Below, one piece after another: positions 19,191 through 27,679 of a DNA stretch of 64,000 nt. Every line of letters starts with the position of its first letter. Positions within the stretch are counted from its first letter, which is position 1. The DNA is from a bacterium. Lineage in GTDB: Bacteria; Orphanbacterota; Orphanbacteria; Orphanbacterales; Orphanbacteraceae. Location of the stretch: assembly GCA_025782575.1 (NCBI GenBank), contig JALGYY010000035.1:466670-530669 (forward strand), in the 5' to 3' direction. The translations under genes were made by a program, and so were the position numbers. The notes beneath the pieces are model-generated. The model was not told the origin of the DNA. It was given only the letters and a program-made list of their open reading frames with translations, and did not search any database.

Positions 19191-21010
19191 GCTGGGGTGA
19201 TCCCGTAGTTCCCGATGAGGAGGTCCTTCAGAAGTCACTGGACTGGGATCTCTTCCGGCGGCTCCTTCGCTACCTGCGCCCCTATCGGGGCAGGGTGATC
19301 CTCGCGATCGGACTTCTTCTCGTGCTGTCCGGACTGGCGATTCTGGGGCCGTACATCCTGAAGCTCGCGATAGACCGGTCCATAGCGAATGACTCGCTCG
19401 ATGCCTCACTCCGGGTGAGCATGCTTTTGAAATTCTCGGCGTTCTATCTGTGTGTGCTCATGCTCGAGTTCGTCACGCGTTACGGCCAGATGATCCTCAC
19501 AACTCTGGTCGGGCAGAAGGTGATGTACGACCTTCGAATGGAGATCTTCTCCCATCTGCAGAAGTTATCCCTCACCTATTTCAACCGAAATCCGGTGGGC
19601 CGTCTCATGACGCGTGTCACGGGCGACGTGGAGGTTCTTAACGAACTGTTTACATCCGGCGTGGTTCAGATATTCGGCGACCTCTTTCTGCTCGGCGGAA
19701 TCGTAGCGGCTATGATGCTGCTTGATGTGAAGCTGGCTCTGGTCGTCTTTACTGTGCTCCCCGTTATCTTCATCGCAACCGGTATTTTCAGACGCCGGGT
19801 GCGCGATTCCTACAGGGATGTTCGCACCAGGCTGGCCAAGTTGAACGCGTTTCTCCAGGAGAGCATCACCGGCATGACGGTGATTCATCTCTTCGGTGCG
19901 GAGGCCCGCAGTTTCGATCGATTCAGTTTCCTGAACGGCGATCACCGGGACGCCCACTTACGGACCGTCTTCTACTATGCCGTCTTCTTTCCCGTAATCG
20001 AAGTGATCGGCGCGATCGCCACAGCCCTCATTATCTGGTACGGCGGTCGGGGGGTCCTTTCCGAAACACTTACGTTCGGAGCTCTCGCGGCATTTCTGCA
20101 ATACGCCACGCACTTCTTCCGTCCCATTCGCGATCTCTCCGAAAAGTACAATGTGCTTCAATCGGCCATGGCATCTTCTGAACGGATTTTCTCGCTTCTT
20201 GATACTGAGCCCCGAATTGTCGGTCCGGAGAAGGCTCTGCCCTTTCAGCCATTCCAGAATGCGATCGAATTCGACAACGTCAGTTTTGCATACAGGGATG
20301 AGGACTGGGTGCTTTGCGATATCTCGCTCACGGTCAAAAAGGGAGAGCGTGTCGCCCTCGTCGGCGCGACCGGTTCGGGAAAGACCACGATGGTGAATCT
20401 ACTCGGTCGGTTCTACGATGTGCAGAAGGGCGCGATCCGCCTGGACGGCATCGATCTTCGCGACATGGACCCGCACGATCTCCGGCGGCGAATGGGGACG
20501 GTCCTTCAGGACGTGTTTCTGTTCAGCGGTTCGGTGGACCGGAACATCCGGCTTGGCGATGACACGATTTCACGGGAGGAGATGAAGGAGGCCGCTCGGA
20601 TCGCGAACGCCCATACGTTTATCGAGCGCTTCAGTGACGGATACGAGCACGAACTCCAGGAACGGGGTTCAGGCCTCTCTACCGGGGAGAAGCAACTTCT
20701 GGCCTTCTCACGGGCCCTCGTCTTCAATCCGGAGATTTTCATACTCGACGAAGCGACATCGAACATCGACAGCGAGACTGAACATCTGATTCAGGAAGCG
20801 CTCGAACGGATCCTGGTCGGGCGAACCTCACTCGTGATCGCCCACAGGCTATCAACAATCCAGAATGTGGATCGGATTGTAGTGCTTCATCATGGAGAAA
20901 TCCGTGAAATGGGGACCCATCAGGAGCTTCTCCGGCAGGGAGGGCTCTACAAGAGGCTCTATGACCTGGAGATCCGAAGTGCCGTGGAGTCGACCGGGAC
21001 CGATGGGTAG
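19187..21010 (+). CDS. ABC exporter subunit, catalytic-Glu partner
   Basis: 607 residues, overlapping the previous stop by 4 bases. An N-terminal soluble segment precedes the six-helix membrane domain. The ATPase domain has Walker A GATGSGKTT, a non-canonical signature LSTGEKQ in place of LSGGQ, and a canonical Walker B with Glu (IFILDEATSNID). In a heterodimer the altered signature would face the Asp-containing Walker B of the partner, giving one degenerate and one competent site. The unit ends here; rpmB has its own promoter just downstream. Confidence 0.92.
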   Translation: MSWGDPVVPDEEVLQKSLDWDLFRRLLRYLRPYRGRVILAIGLLLVLSGLAILGPYILKLAIDRSIANDSLDASLRVSMLLKFSAFYLCVLMLEFVTRYGQMILTTLVGQKVMYDLRMEIFSHLQKLSLTYFNRNPVGRLMTRVTGDVEVLNELFTSGVVQIFGDLFLLGGIVAAMMLLDVKLALVVFTVLPVIFIATGIFRRRVRDSYRDVRTRLAKLNAFLQESITGMTVIHLFGAEARSFDRFSFLNGDHRDAHLRTVFYYAVFFPVIEVIGAIATALIIWYGGRGVLSETLTFGALAAFLQYATHFFRPIRDLSEKYNVLQSAMASSERIFSLLDTEPRIVGPEKALPFQPFQNAIEFDNVSFAYRDEDWVLCDISLTVKKGERVALVGATGSGKTTMVNLLGRFYDVQKGAIRLDGIDLRDMDPHDLRRRMGTVLQDVFLFSGSVDRNIRLGDDTISREEMKEAARIANAHTFIERFSDGYEHELQERGSGLSTGEKQLLAFSRALVFNPEIFILDEATSNIDSETEHLIQEALERILVGRTSLVIAHRLSTIQNVDRIVVLHHGEIREMGTHQELLRQGGLYKRLYDLEIRSAVESTGTDG

Positions 21011-21032
21011 GAAGCGAGATCGATTTTATTTC

Positions 21033-21061
21033 TTGCACCCCGGCCAGGGACGCGTTATTAT
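21033..21061 (+). promoter_or_regulatory. Sigma70-type promoter for rpmB
   Basis: TTGCAC at 21033-21038 and TATTAT at 21056-21061 are separated by exactly 17 bases. Transcription would start near 21068, about 60 bases before the rpmB ATG. Confidence 0.65.
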
Positions 21062-21126
21062 TTGTGATTCTGATCGGGAATCGCTGAATCCCGGCCTGTC
21101 AGGGCCGTTTGTCGAGGAGTTCTGTT

Positions 21127-21315
21127 ATGTCACGTCGTTGTGAAGTATGCGGAAAAGGGGTCATGTTCGGCCACAATGTGAGCCACGCCAACAACACCAC
21201 CAATCGCCGATGGCTCCCCAATCTGCAGAAGATCCGGGCCATCAAGAACGGCGTTGTCAAACGTGTGAACGTTTGCACCCGCTGTATCCGCTCAGGGGCG
21301 ATCCAGAAAGCTTAG
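21127..21315 (+). CDS. rpmB: 50S ribosomal protein L28
   Basis: 62 residues starting [20 protein letters not shown]. The ATG at 21127 follows GAGGAG; an in-frame ATG at 21109 has no such site. This is the zinc-binding (C+) form, with CEVC near the start and CTRC near the end. It stands alone with its own promoter upstream and an intrinsic terminator 45 bases downstream, as is common for L28. Confidence 0.95.
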   Translation: MSRRCEVCGKGVMFGHNVSHANNTTNRRWLPNLQKIRAIKNGVVKRVNVCTRCIRSGAIQKA

Positions 21316-21359
21316 TTCCAGATTTCGTCGGGCTTATCTACGAGCCTGATTACAGATTG

Positions 21360-21391
21360 CAGGGCGCTCCACGTGGGGCGCCCTGTTTTAT
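21360..21391 (+). terminator. Intrinsic terminator after rpmB
   Basis: CAGGGCGC at 21360-21367 pairs with GCGCCCTG at 21378-21385 around a 10-base loop, followed by TTTTATT. Confidence 0.85.
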
Positions 21392-21753
21392 TCTCCGAAT
21401 GCGGAGGGAGTGATCCACTTACTACCCGAGGAATTACTCAAAAACAAATCTCCAAACCATTAGAATCAATCAAATTGGAATTTTCAATTCTCTCGTTCGT
21501 TTTGGTACGCAATCATCTGGTTTGTGGAATAATCCACGTAGGTTCTTGAATTTAGAGAACTTGCCCGTTTTTTCGCTGGACTTTCCCAAACCCCACTATT
21601 ATACTGGTCCGCGATGGGGCATTTCCTCCTAGGAAGTGTTTTTGTCGCTGGCCTGCCCCCCGGCCCGATAATCGCAATTGATTGCTTTAACTATGCCCGG
21701 ACAGCGATGTGCATCCTCCTCCTGATGCGCTCGAGTTCCTGGAGGAAACACTT
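21392..21753 (+). promoter_or_regulatory. AT-rich leader with probable promoter for the propeller-peroxidase gene
   Basis: This gap holds no gene. Positions 21420-21600 are markedly more AT-rich than the surroundings. TGGACT at 21577-21582 and TATACT at 21600-21605 with a 17-base spacer form the best promoter candidate. That would leave an untranslated leader of about 140 bases before the ATG at 21754. I see no clear riboswitch fold in the leader. Confidence 0.5.
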
Positions 21754-24000
21754 ATGAGTCCTTCGAAAAATCTTCGTCGCCGATTTATGGGATCTCTTTT
21801 CGTGGGAATGCTGCTTTGCTCAGCTCCCGCCCTCGCCTCCACGAACTCGGGTCCCATTAAGATCACGCCGGACGGGATGGAGATCTGGAATGTGAATCCG
21901 GATCACAATACCGTTTCCGTCACGGGGACGCAGGGAGTGAACGAGAATACACTGATCACCGAGATCAACGTACTCCGCGATCCCTGGACGCTGGATATCC
22001 ACCCTTCGAACGGCCAGGTCTGGGTGACCAGCAAGAGGGACGACGCCATAGTTGTCATAGATGGCCCGAGCAGAGCGGTCATCGATACGATCACCGGAGT
22101 CGGTTTCGGTACGTTCGGCATATGCTTCAGCCCGGACGGGTTGCTCGCCGCGGTGACAGCCTCCGGAAGTGACGAGGTATTCCTCGTCGATGTAGCGACC
22201 AGAAACGTAACAGACACATTCAGCGTCGATCGCCGGCCCCATGGCATCGCCTGGTACACGGATAACACCCGGTTTTATGTCTCCCACCTGCTCTTTGAAG
22301 AGACAACTTCCTCGGCCCCGATGACGAAATTTTCCAGCTCAGGGGGTTGGTCGGAGGAGACTGTTATCCGAATCGATCAGGATGCCAATATCTTTGATCA
22401 TGGCGGCTATCCAAGCGGGATGATGAGCATCATCATTCAGCCGGCACCTGCCGATACTGTCCTCGTCATACCATGCACTTACATCAACACTCTCGACGGC
22501 GGGCTTGTCGGCGGGAGCATAGAATTCGATGAGATTACGCAGTCCGGTATCCGGCCCGTCGATCTTATTAACGATCAATCGGGCTTCCCCGAGGCGCAGG
22601 CCACGATCGTTCTGACCGCCGACCACACACCTGTCAGTGGAACGACGGCGATCGATTTCAAATCTGGTAAAATGTACATCGCCAATCTTTCGAGTGGCGA
22701 CATCACCATCATGAGCGGCAATGTTTACGCCGCTACCGAAGACAGTGTCATGCGCTGCGGTGAGGGGCCGCTCGGTGTAGTGGCGCACCCCACCCTGGAT
22801 CGCGTCTATATTTTCAACTGGCTCTCCAGAGAAATCTCAGTGATCAACTCCCTGGTAGACACTATGGTCGCTATGGTGCCCAATACCACTTTTGAACCCC
22901 TTTCGACAAACCTTTTGAATGGCAAGCAGATGTTCTTCGGGTCTCGGGACAGCCTCTCAACTCAGAACCGGCACTCCTGCCATAGCTGTCATGTGTTTGG
23001 TACAAGCGATTCGAGAGCCTGGGATTTCACCACACTCGGTTCCCACAAGCGCTCCACTCCCGACATACGGCACCTGAACGTCACAGGCCCCCAGAACTGG
23101 ACCGCTTCGATGGATGAGAATCAGGACCATGAGTTCGGCATCATGGATCTCCAGTTCGGAAACGGTCTGATTGTCGGTGCGCCCAATCCCAAACTGGGAC
23201 CGACGAATGCCGGCCTGAGTCAGGATCTCGACGATCTGGCCCTCTTCATGAGCAGCTTACTCCACCGGCCCGATACGCCGTATCAAGCCGCCGGCGGTGG
23301 ATTAACTGCGAACGCCCAGCTAGGCAAGGCGATCTTCGAAGACCCCACTGTGGGCTGCGTCAATTGCCATGCTCCGCCGTTCTTTACTGACAGCAATCTG
23401 AGCAACAATCCGTACATCCTGCATGACGTCGGTACGGCGGACACGGTATCTGCCATCTGGGATACCACCGGAATGGCCGGATACGATACGCCCACTCTGA
23501 TCGGGGTTTGGGACAGCAGCCCCTATATGCATAACGGCCAGTTCCCCATGATCCGGGACATTTTCGAGTTCGGTAACACCACCGATCTTCACGGTGTCAC
23601 GTCAGGTCTTTCGACAACCGATCTAGATAATCTGCAGGAATACGTCCTCTCCATCGGAGCTCCCCTGGGGGCACCGACCGACGTGATCAACCCGACGACG
23701 ACGCCGATGGCAACCAGCGACGTGAAGTTGGCCCACGCAGGTGCGAACCCGTTCGCGGCGGAAACGAGCCTTCGATTCTTCATCGACGAGGGTCCGGCGA
23801 GAGTTCAGATTGAGCTTTTCAATCTAGCCGGCCGGCGTGTTCGTACATTGCTGAACCACACCATGACCCGAGGGAACCACACGATAGGTTGGGACTCACG
23901 GGATGAGCAGGGCCGGGCAGTGGCCGACGGAATTTACTTCGCCCGTCTGGTCGTGAACGGCGAGAAGCGGTCGACCGCCAAGATGACCGTACTCCGGTAG
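21754..24000 (+). CDS. Secreted beta-propeller / dihaem peroxidase-like protein with FlgD-type C-terminal domain
   Basis: 748 residues; the ATG at 21754 follows GGAGG. A signal peptide (hydrophobic 11-22, cleavage after ALA) leads into YVTN-type propeller repeats, about residues 35-390 (LDIHPSNGQVWVTSKRDDAIVVID and similar). Two c-type haem motifs follow, CHSCH near residue 407 and CVNCH near 534, in a cytochrome c peroxidase/MauG-like domain. The end (about residue 665 on) is a FlgD-like Ig domain (LFNLAGRRVRTLL, GNHTIGWDSRDEQGR, GIYFARLVVNGE), probably a secretion or anchoring module. It may bind or reduce peroxide or act in extracellular redox chemistry; the reaction is not known. A terminator follows directly. 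Confidence 0.85.
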   Translation: MSPSKNLRRRFMGSLFVGMLLCSAPALASTNSGPIKITPDGMEIWNVNPDHNTVSVTGTQGVNENTLITEINVLRDPWTLDIHPSNGQVWVTSKRDDAIVVIDGPSRAVIDTITGVGFGTFGICFSPDGLLAAVTASGSDEVFLVDVATRNVTDTFSVDRRPHGIAWYTDNTRFYVSHLLFEETTSSAPMTKFSSSGGWSEETVIRIDQDANIFDHGGYPSGMMSIIIQPAPADTVLVIPCTYINTLDGGLVGGSIEFDEITQSGIRPVDLINDQSGFPEAQATIVLTADHTPVSGTTAIDFKSGKMYIANLSSGDITIMSGNVYAATEDSVMRCGEGPLGVVAHPTLDRVYIFNWLSREISVINSLVDTMVAMVPNTTFEPLSTNLLNGKQMFFGSRDSLSTQNRHSCHSCHVFGTSDSRAWDFTTLGSHKRSTPDIRHLNVTGPQNWTASMDENQDHEFGIMDLQFGNGLIVGAPNPKLGPTNAGLSQDLDDLALFMSSLLHRPDTPYQAAGGGLTANAQLGKAIFEDPTVGCVNCHAPPFFTDSNLSNNPYILHDVGTADTVSAIWDTTGMAGYDTPTLIGVWDSSPYMHNGQFPMIRDIFEFGNTTDLHGVTSGLSTTDLDNLQEYVLSIGAPLGAPTDVINPTTTPMATSDVKLAHAGANPFAAETSLRFFIDEGPARVQIELFNLAGRRVRTLLNHTMTRGNHTIGWDSRDEQGRAVADGIYFARLVVNGEKRSTAKMTVLR

Positions 24001-24024
24001 ACGAAAGATAGCTGAAGCTTAGAT

Positions 24025-24060
24025 GCGGGGAGTTCCGATCAGGACTCCTCGCTTTTTTTG
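24025..24060 (+). terminator. Intrinsic terminator after the propeller-peroxidase gene
   Basis: GCGGGGAGT at 24025-24033 pairs with ACTCCTCGC at 24044-24052 with one G-T pair. A run of seven T follows at 24053-24059. Confidence 0.88.
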
Positions 24061-24087
24061 TGCAAATCGTTTTCGAAGGGACCGACC

Positions 24088-24316
24088 GCCGTCCGTCTGA
24101 AGGGCTCGCAACCGGAGCCGGCAGGAGAATGAGCGAGACGAGGCCGGCGGCCCCGTAGAAACGGAGCATTGAAAATGGGCAGGGTTAATCAGACCCTGCC
24201 CATTTTCGTGCGAAGAATCTACGGGCCGGCCGAGCGAGTGAGGCGAGGGGCGACGATCAGGAGCCCCGGAGCCGGCTCCTGCAGGCCCCGGTTGCGAGTC
24301 CTTCAGTCAGACGGCA
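24088..24316. repeat. Large inverted-repeat element between convergent genes
   Basis: Arms 24088-24115 and 24288-24315 (shared core CTCGCAACCGG) match over 25 of 28 positions as an inverted repeat. A perfect 15-bp inverted repeat sits in the middle (24171-24185 with 24193-24207), and shorter pairings lie in between (CGTAGA at 24155 against TCTACG at 24218). The whole 230-base stretch could fold as one long arm. It has no coding potential. It could be a small non-autonomous mobile element, a structured RNA, or only stacked terminators. Confidence 0.6.
24171..24213. terminator. Bidirectional terminator hairpin
   Basis: GAAAATGGGCAGGGT and its exact complement at 24193-24207 flank a 7-base loop. 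The A-run and T-run ends give a U-tail in both directions, fitting a site between the convergent gene at 21754 and ftsZ. Confidence 0.75.
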
Positions 24317-24352
24317 GCGACGAATGACATCGTTCCGCAGGCGACGCCCGAA

Positions 24353-24386
24353 CAAGAAACCCCGCCGGAATCCGCATCCGGCGGGG
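24353..24386 (-). terminator. Intrinsic terminator of the dcw operon after ftsZ
   Basis: CCCCGCCGGA (24360-24369) pairs perfectly with TCCGGCGGGG (24377-24386) around a 7-base loop. On the minus strand it is followed by TTTCTTGTT. It lies 90 bases after the ftsZ stop. The remaining bases 24387-24475 show only GGTC-rich short repeats and no gene. Confidence 0.8.
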
Positions 24387-24475
24387 CTCTCCCCTGGGTA
24401 CTCCGCGACTGACCAGGTGGGTCGGTTGAACGTGCATTCGGTCAGGTGACCGGTTAGGTCGATTGGCCGGGTCGG

Positions 24476-25657
24476 TCAGTCGGCATGTGCACGAAGGAAG
24501 GTCGGCCTGTCCAGGTCGTCCCTGCTCCGCGCGTCGGCCGGAGCCGGCCGCTCGTTCACGCTCGGGTTCTGGCGCCAGCGTGGGAAGAATCCCTCGCGGC
24601 GACGAAACGCCGGACGCTTCAAATCATCCAGTGCCAGTTCATCTGACACTTCGTGGACACGTTTCTCGACAGGAATCAGTTTCTTTTTCTGCGGTCCCCC
24701 GCGAGTCCCGACACCGGTAGCGACGACCGTCACCCGGATCGAACCTTCCAGCTCATCGGAAACCGTAGCTCCGAAAATGATATGAGCTTCCTCGCCGGCA
24801 GTCTCGCATACCAGGCTCGCCGCCTCGCTCACCTCGCGCAATGAGAGATCCTTGCCACCACTGAAGCTGATCAGGACGCCCCGCGCACCCGCCATCGTGA
24901 CATCTTCCAGAAGGGGACTGGAGATGGCCTGATTGGTCGCCTCGATCGCCCTGTTCTCCCCGCTCGCCTCACCCGTACCCATGATCGCGTCTCCCATTCC
25001 GGCCATGACGGTCCGGACATCGGCGAAGTCGAGATTGATCAGTGCCGGCACTGTAATCAGTTCAGAGATTCCGCGAGTCGCTCGCAGGAGCACTTCGTCG
25101 GCCAAGGTGAACGCCGAAAGGAGCGACACATCATCGCCCACAATTGATAGCAGGCGTTGGTTCGGGATGACGATCAGCGTGTCGACCATATCCCGCAACT
25201 CTTCCAGCCCCTCGTCGCTATGGCGCATTCGCTGACGTCCTTCGAACTCGAAGGGCCGCGTTACGATCCCCACAGTTAGAGCGCCTAGTTCGCGGGCGCA
25301 CTCCGCCACGACCGGCGCCGCACCCGTCCCGGTACCTCCACCCATTCCGGCGGTTACGAATACCATATTTGAGCCCTCGAGCGACTCCAGAATCAGGTCG
25401 CGACTCTCCAGGACCGCCTCACGGCCGATGTCCGGAATCCCGCCGGACCCGAGCCCCTGAGTCGACCGCTCGCCGATCTGAATCCTGTGCGGCGCCTGGG
25501 ACTGCTCCAGTGCCTGGCTATCGGTATTGATCGTGATGAACTCGACACCGGTCAGTCCCCCTTCGATCATGCGATTCACGGCGTTGCCGCCTGCCCCCCC
25601 CACACCGATCACCTTGATCTTTGCGGAATTTCTCTGTTCGGTTACGAACTCAAACAC
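24476..25657 (-). CDS. ftsZ: Cell division protein FtsZ
   Basis: Tubulin-like GTPase that forms the Z ring. 393 residues with a GTG start 6 bases after AGGAGG. The GTP-binding tubulin signature GGGTGTG is at 106-112 and the T7 catalytic loop is NLDFADV near 210. After the GTPase core (about residue 320) comes a variable linker, then the C-terminal conserved peptide (DDLDRPTFLRAHAD) that docks FtsA and other partners. It is the last gene of the dcw operon. Confidence 0.97.
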   Translation of the reverse strand: MFEFVTEQRNSAKIKVIGVGGAGGNAVNRMIEGGLTGVEFITINTDSQALEQSQAPHRIQIGERSTQGLGSGGIPDIGREAVLESRDLILESLEGSNMVFVTAGMGGGTGTGAAPVVAECARELGALTVGIVTRPFEFEGRQRMRHSDEGLEELRDMVDTLIVIPNQRLLSIVGDDVSLLSAFTLADEVLLRATRGISELITVPALINLDFADVRTVMAGMGDAIMGTGEASGENRAIEATNQAISSPLLEDVTMAGARGVLISFSGGKDLSLREVSEAASLVCETAGEEAHIIFGATVSDELEGSIRVTVVATGVGTRGGPQKKKLIPVEKRVHEVSDELALDDLKRPAFRRREGFFPRWRQNPSVNERPAPADARSRDDLDRPTFLRAHAD

Positions 25658-25689
25658 GGTTCACCTCCTGCATTGCGGTTAATCTATCT

Positions 25690-26931
25690 TTAAAATGAAT
25701 CCACAACATTGCGGAACCAGTTACCAATCTTCTGCATCTTCGCGCCTCCCCGTGCCATCGAACGCATGCGAAGTACACTTGTCCCCTCCCTTTCCCATCC
25801 ATAGAGTGCAAGACCGACTCCCGTTACCGATCGCGGCGTTCTGACCGAATCGGTCAGTCCCCCCACGGTTCGCGGAATGCCCACTTTGACCGGCATTTCA
25901 AATACCGCTTCAGTCAGTTCCGGCAATCCCTGAAGATCGGCGGTTCCCCCCGTGATGACCACGCCTCCTCCCAGCATGTCGAGAAGTCCGCTTCGATTGG
26001 CTTCCTGATAGGCAAGCTCGAGAATCTCCGCCGCGCGGGACTCGATGATCGAGCAAAGTACCTGCTGTGAGATCTCGCGATCAGCCCGTCCGCCGATTCC
26101 GGGCACATCAATCTGTGTGTTGGTCGGAGCGAGTGATGAGATCGCGTAGCCGTGATGAACTTTGAGTGTTTCCGCATCGGAAAGAGGCGTCCGGAGCCCG
26201 ATAGCGATATCGCTCGTGATGTTGTCTCCACCGAGCCCGACGGATGAGGTATAACGGATACAACCCCCTCCGAAGATGGTGACGTCCGTCGTACCTCCCC
26301 CGATATCCACGAGCACGACCCCCAGGTCACGCTCATCCGATTCCAGAACGATCTGGCTCCCTGCATAGGACTCGAGTACCAGCTCGTTGACCTCCACACC
26401 CGCCTGCTCGACACATTTTTCGATATTGCGGGCGGACGTTTCGGCGGCGGTAATGATGAGCACATCAGCTTCGAGGCGCATCCCGGACATTCCGACCGGG
26501 TCGATCACACCCTCCTGATCATCCACTGCGAATTCGAGAGGGAGAAGATGTATGGTCCGCCTGTCAGACGGAATAGAAACCGCCCTGGCTTGATCCATCA
26601 GACGGTCGACATCGGAGTTGCAGATTTCGTCGTGTGAGCGGGAAACCGCAATCACAGCAGGACTGCTGACACATTGAATATGGCTACCCGAAACACCGAC
26701 GTAGGCGTCATGCACTTTGACCCCCGCCATTTTCTCCGCCTCTTCCACCGAGTTTCTGACTGCCTCCACTGTCCTCTTTACATCCACGACCGCACCCCGT
26801 TTCACCCCCGTGCACCGGCTCATCCCGACACCGACGATCTCCGGGGTATTCCCCTCGCTCACCTCGGTAATTACCGTGCACACTTTGGTCGTCCCGATAT
26901 CGATTCCCGTGATCCGCTTTTTACCCGCCAT
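25690..26931 (-). CDS. ftsA: Cell division protein FtsA
   Basis: Actin-fold ATPase that tethers FtsZ to the membrane. About 413 residues from MAGKKRITGIDIGTTKVCTV; the ATG at 26931 is preferred over an extension to 27018 that would lie inside ftsQ. The phosphate-1 motif (GIDIGTTKVC), the SHS2/1C domain (residues 85-165), phosphate-2 (VLVDIGGGTTDV) and the adenosine motif (GGVVITGGTADL) are all present. The C-terminus (KMQKIGNWFRNVVDSF) is the amphipathic membrane-binding helix. Lies 32 bases upstream of ftsZ. Confidence 0.96.
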   Translation of the reverse strand: MAGKKRITGIDIGTTKVCTVITEVSEGNTPEIVGVGMSRCTGVKRGAVVDVKRTVEAVRNSVEEAEKMAGVKVHDAYVGVSGSHIQCVSSPAVIAVSRSHDEICNSDVDRLMDQARAVSIPSDRRTIHLLPLEFAVDDQEGVIDPVGMSGMRLEADVLIITAAETSARNIEKCVEQAGVEVNELVLESYAGSQIVLESDERDLGVVLVDIGGGTTDVTIFGGGCIRYTSSVGLGGDNITSDIAIGLRTPLSDAETLKVHHGYAISSLAPTNTQIDVPGIGGRADREISQQVLCSIIESRAAEILELAYQEANRSGLLDMLGGGVVITGGTADLQGLPELTEAVFEMPVKVGIPRTVGGLTDSVRTPRSVTGVGLALYGWEREGTSVLRMRSMARGGAKMQKIGNWFRNVVDSF

Positions 26932-26935
26932 GAGT

Positions 26936-27679
26936 CTATCTCCCACCGGTAGTGATCGGTTTCCGGGCGACCGCCTGATCTTTGTATCGGAGATCGATCT
27001 CCTCGAATCGCTGTCCATCGGCCTGCCACTGTTTAAGAACCGCCCGAAGACGATTGGCCTTGTCTCCGAACGGTCTGGTTCCCATTAGAATCTTTGTCCC
27101 CTTGAGATCGGCGATGATCACATTGCCGTCCTTGTCGATATCGATCTGGGCGGCATACGCTGCGATCCATCCCTCCTCCGGAGGGAATGCGTCGGATAGA
27201 GCCGGCACCGCCCCGCCTTCACTACCCGAATCATCGTGCAGCAGAGGAAGGTCGAGGCGCTCTTCCTTCCCCCGCGCTTCGACTCGAATCCCGGATCGAT
27301 CGACGAACCGGGGTCCTTCTTCCCGAAGTTCGAGCAACCATGGCGTGCGCTCTATCACACGGATCACCACACCGGATGGGGGCCTCCTCGCCACTTTCAC
27401 TTCGCGAAACCACTCATAAGATTCAAGACGTGCCTCGGCCGCCTCCCCATCGAAGAGAAACAGATTTTCGCCGAGTTCGACTTCGGCAAGTATTTGAATT
27501 TCACTTGATGTGAGGAGATCGTTTCCGTCGATGCGGATCGACTCGATCGGAAACCGGCCTTCGGATGTAGCCCAGATGCGGGCCCTTTCCCCTCCATAGG
27601 CCGTCAGACTGACAGCGACCATAATGAGAAAAAGAGTCGCGATTCTTCTGATCCGCGAAGTCCGTTTTCTCGACCTCAT
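26936..27679 (-). CDS. ftsQ: Cell division protein FtsQ
   Basis: Bitopic divisome scaffold. 247 residues: a basic cytoplasmic tail, one membrane helix (residues 12-28, IATLFLIMVAVSLTAYG), a POTRA domain (IESIRIDGNDLLTSSEIQ to WLLELREEG), and the beta domain after it (RFVDRSGIRVEAR). The sequence is weakly conserved, as usual for FtsQ, and position between murB and ftsA confirms it. Its ATG overlaps the murB stop by 4 bases. Confidence 0.92.
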   Translation of the reverse strand: MRSRKRTSRIRRIATLFLIMVAVSLTAYGGERARIWATSEGRFPIESIRIDGNDLLTSSEIQILAEVELGENLFLFDGEAAEARLESYEWFREVKVARRPPSGVVIRVIERTPWLLELREEGPRFVDRSGIRVEARGKEERLDLPLLHDDSGSEGGAVPALSDAFPPEEGWIAAYAAQIDIDKDGNVIIADLKGTKILMGTRPFGDKANRLRAVLKQWQADGQRFEEIDLRYKDQAVARKPITTGGR

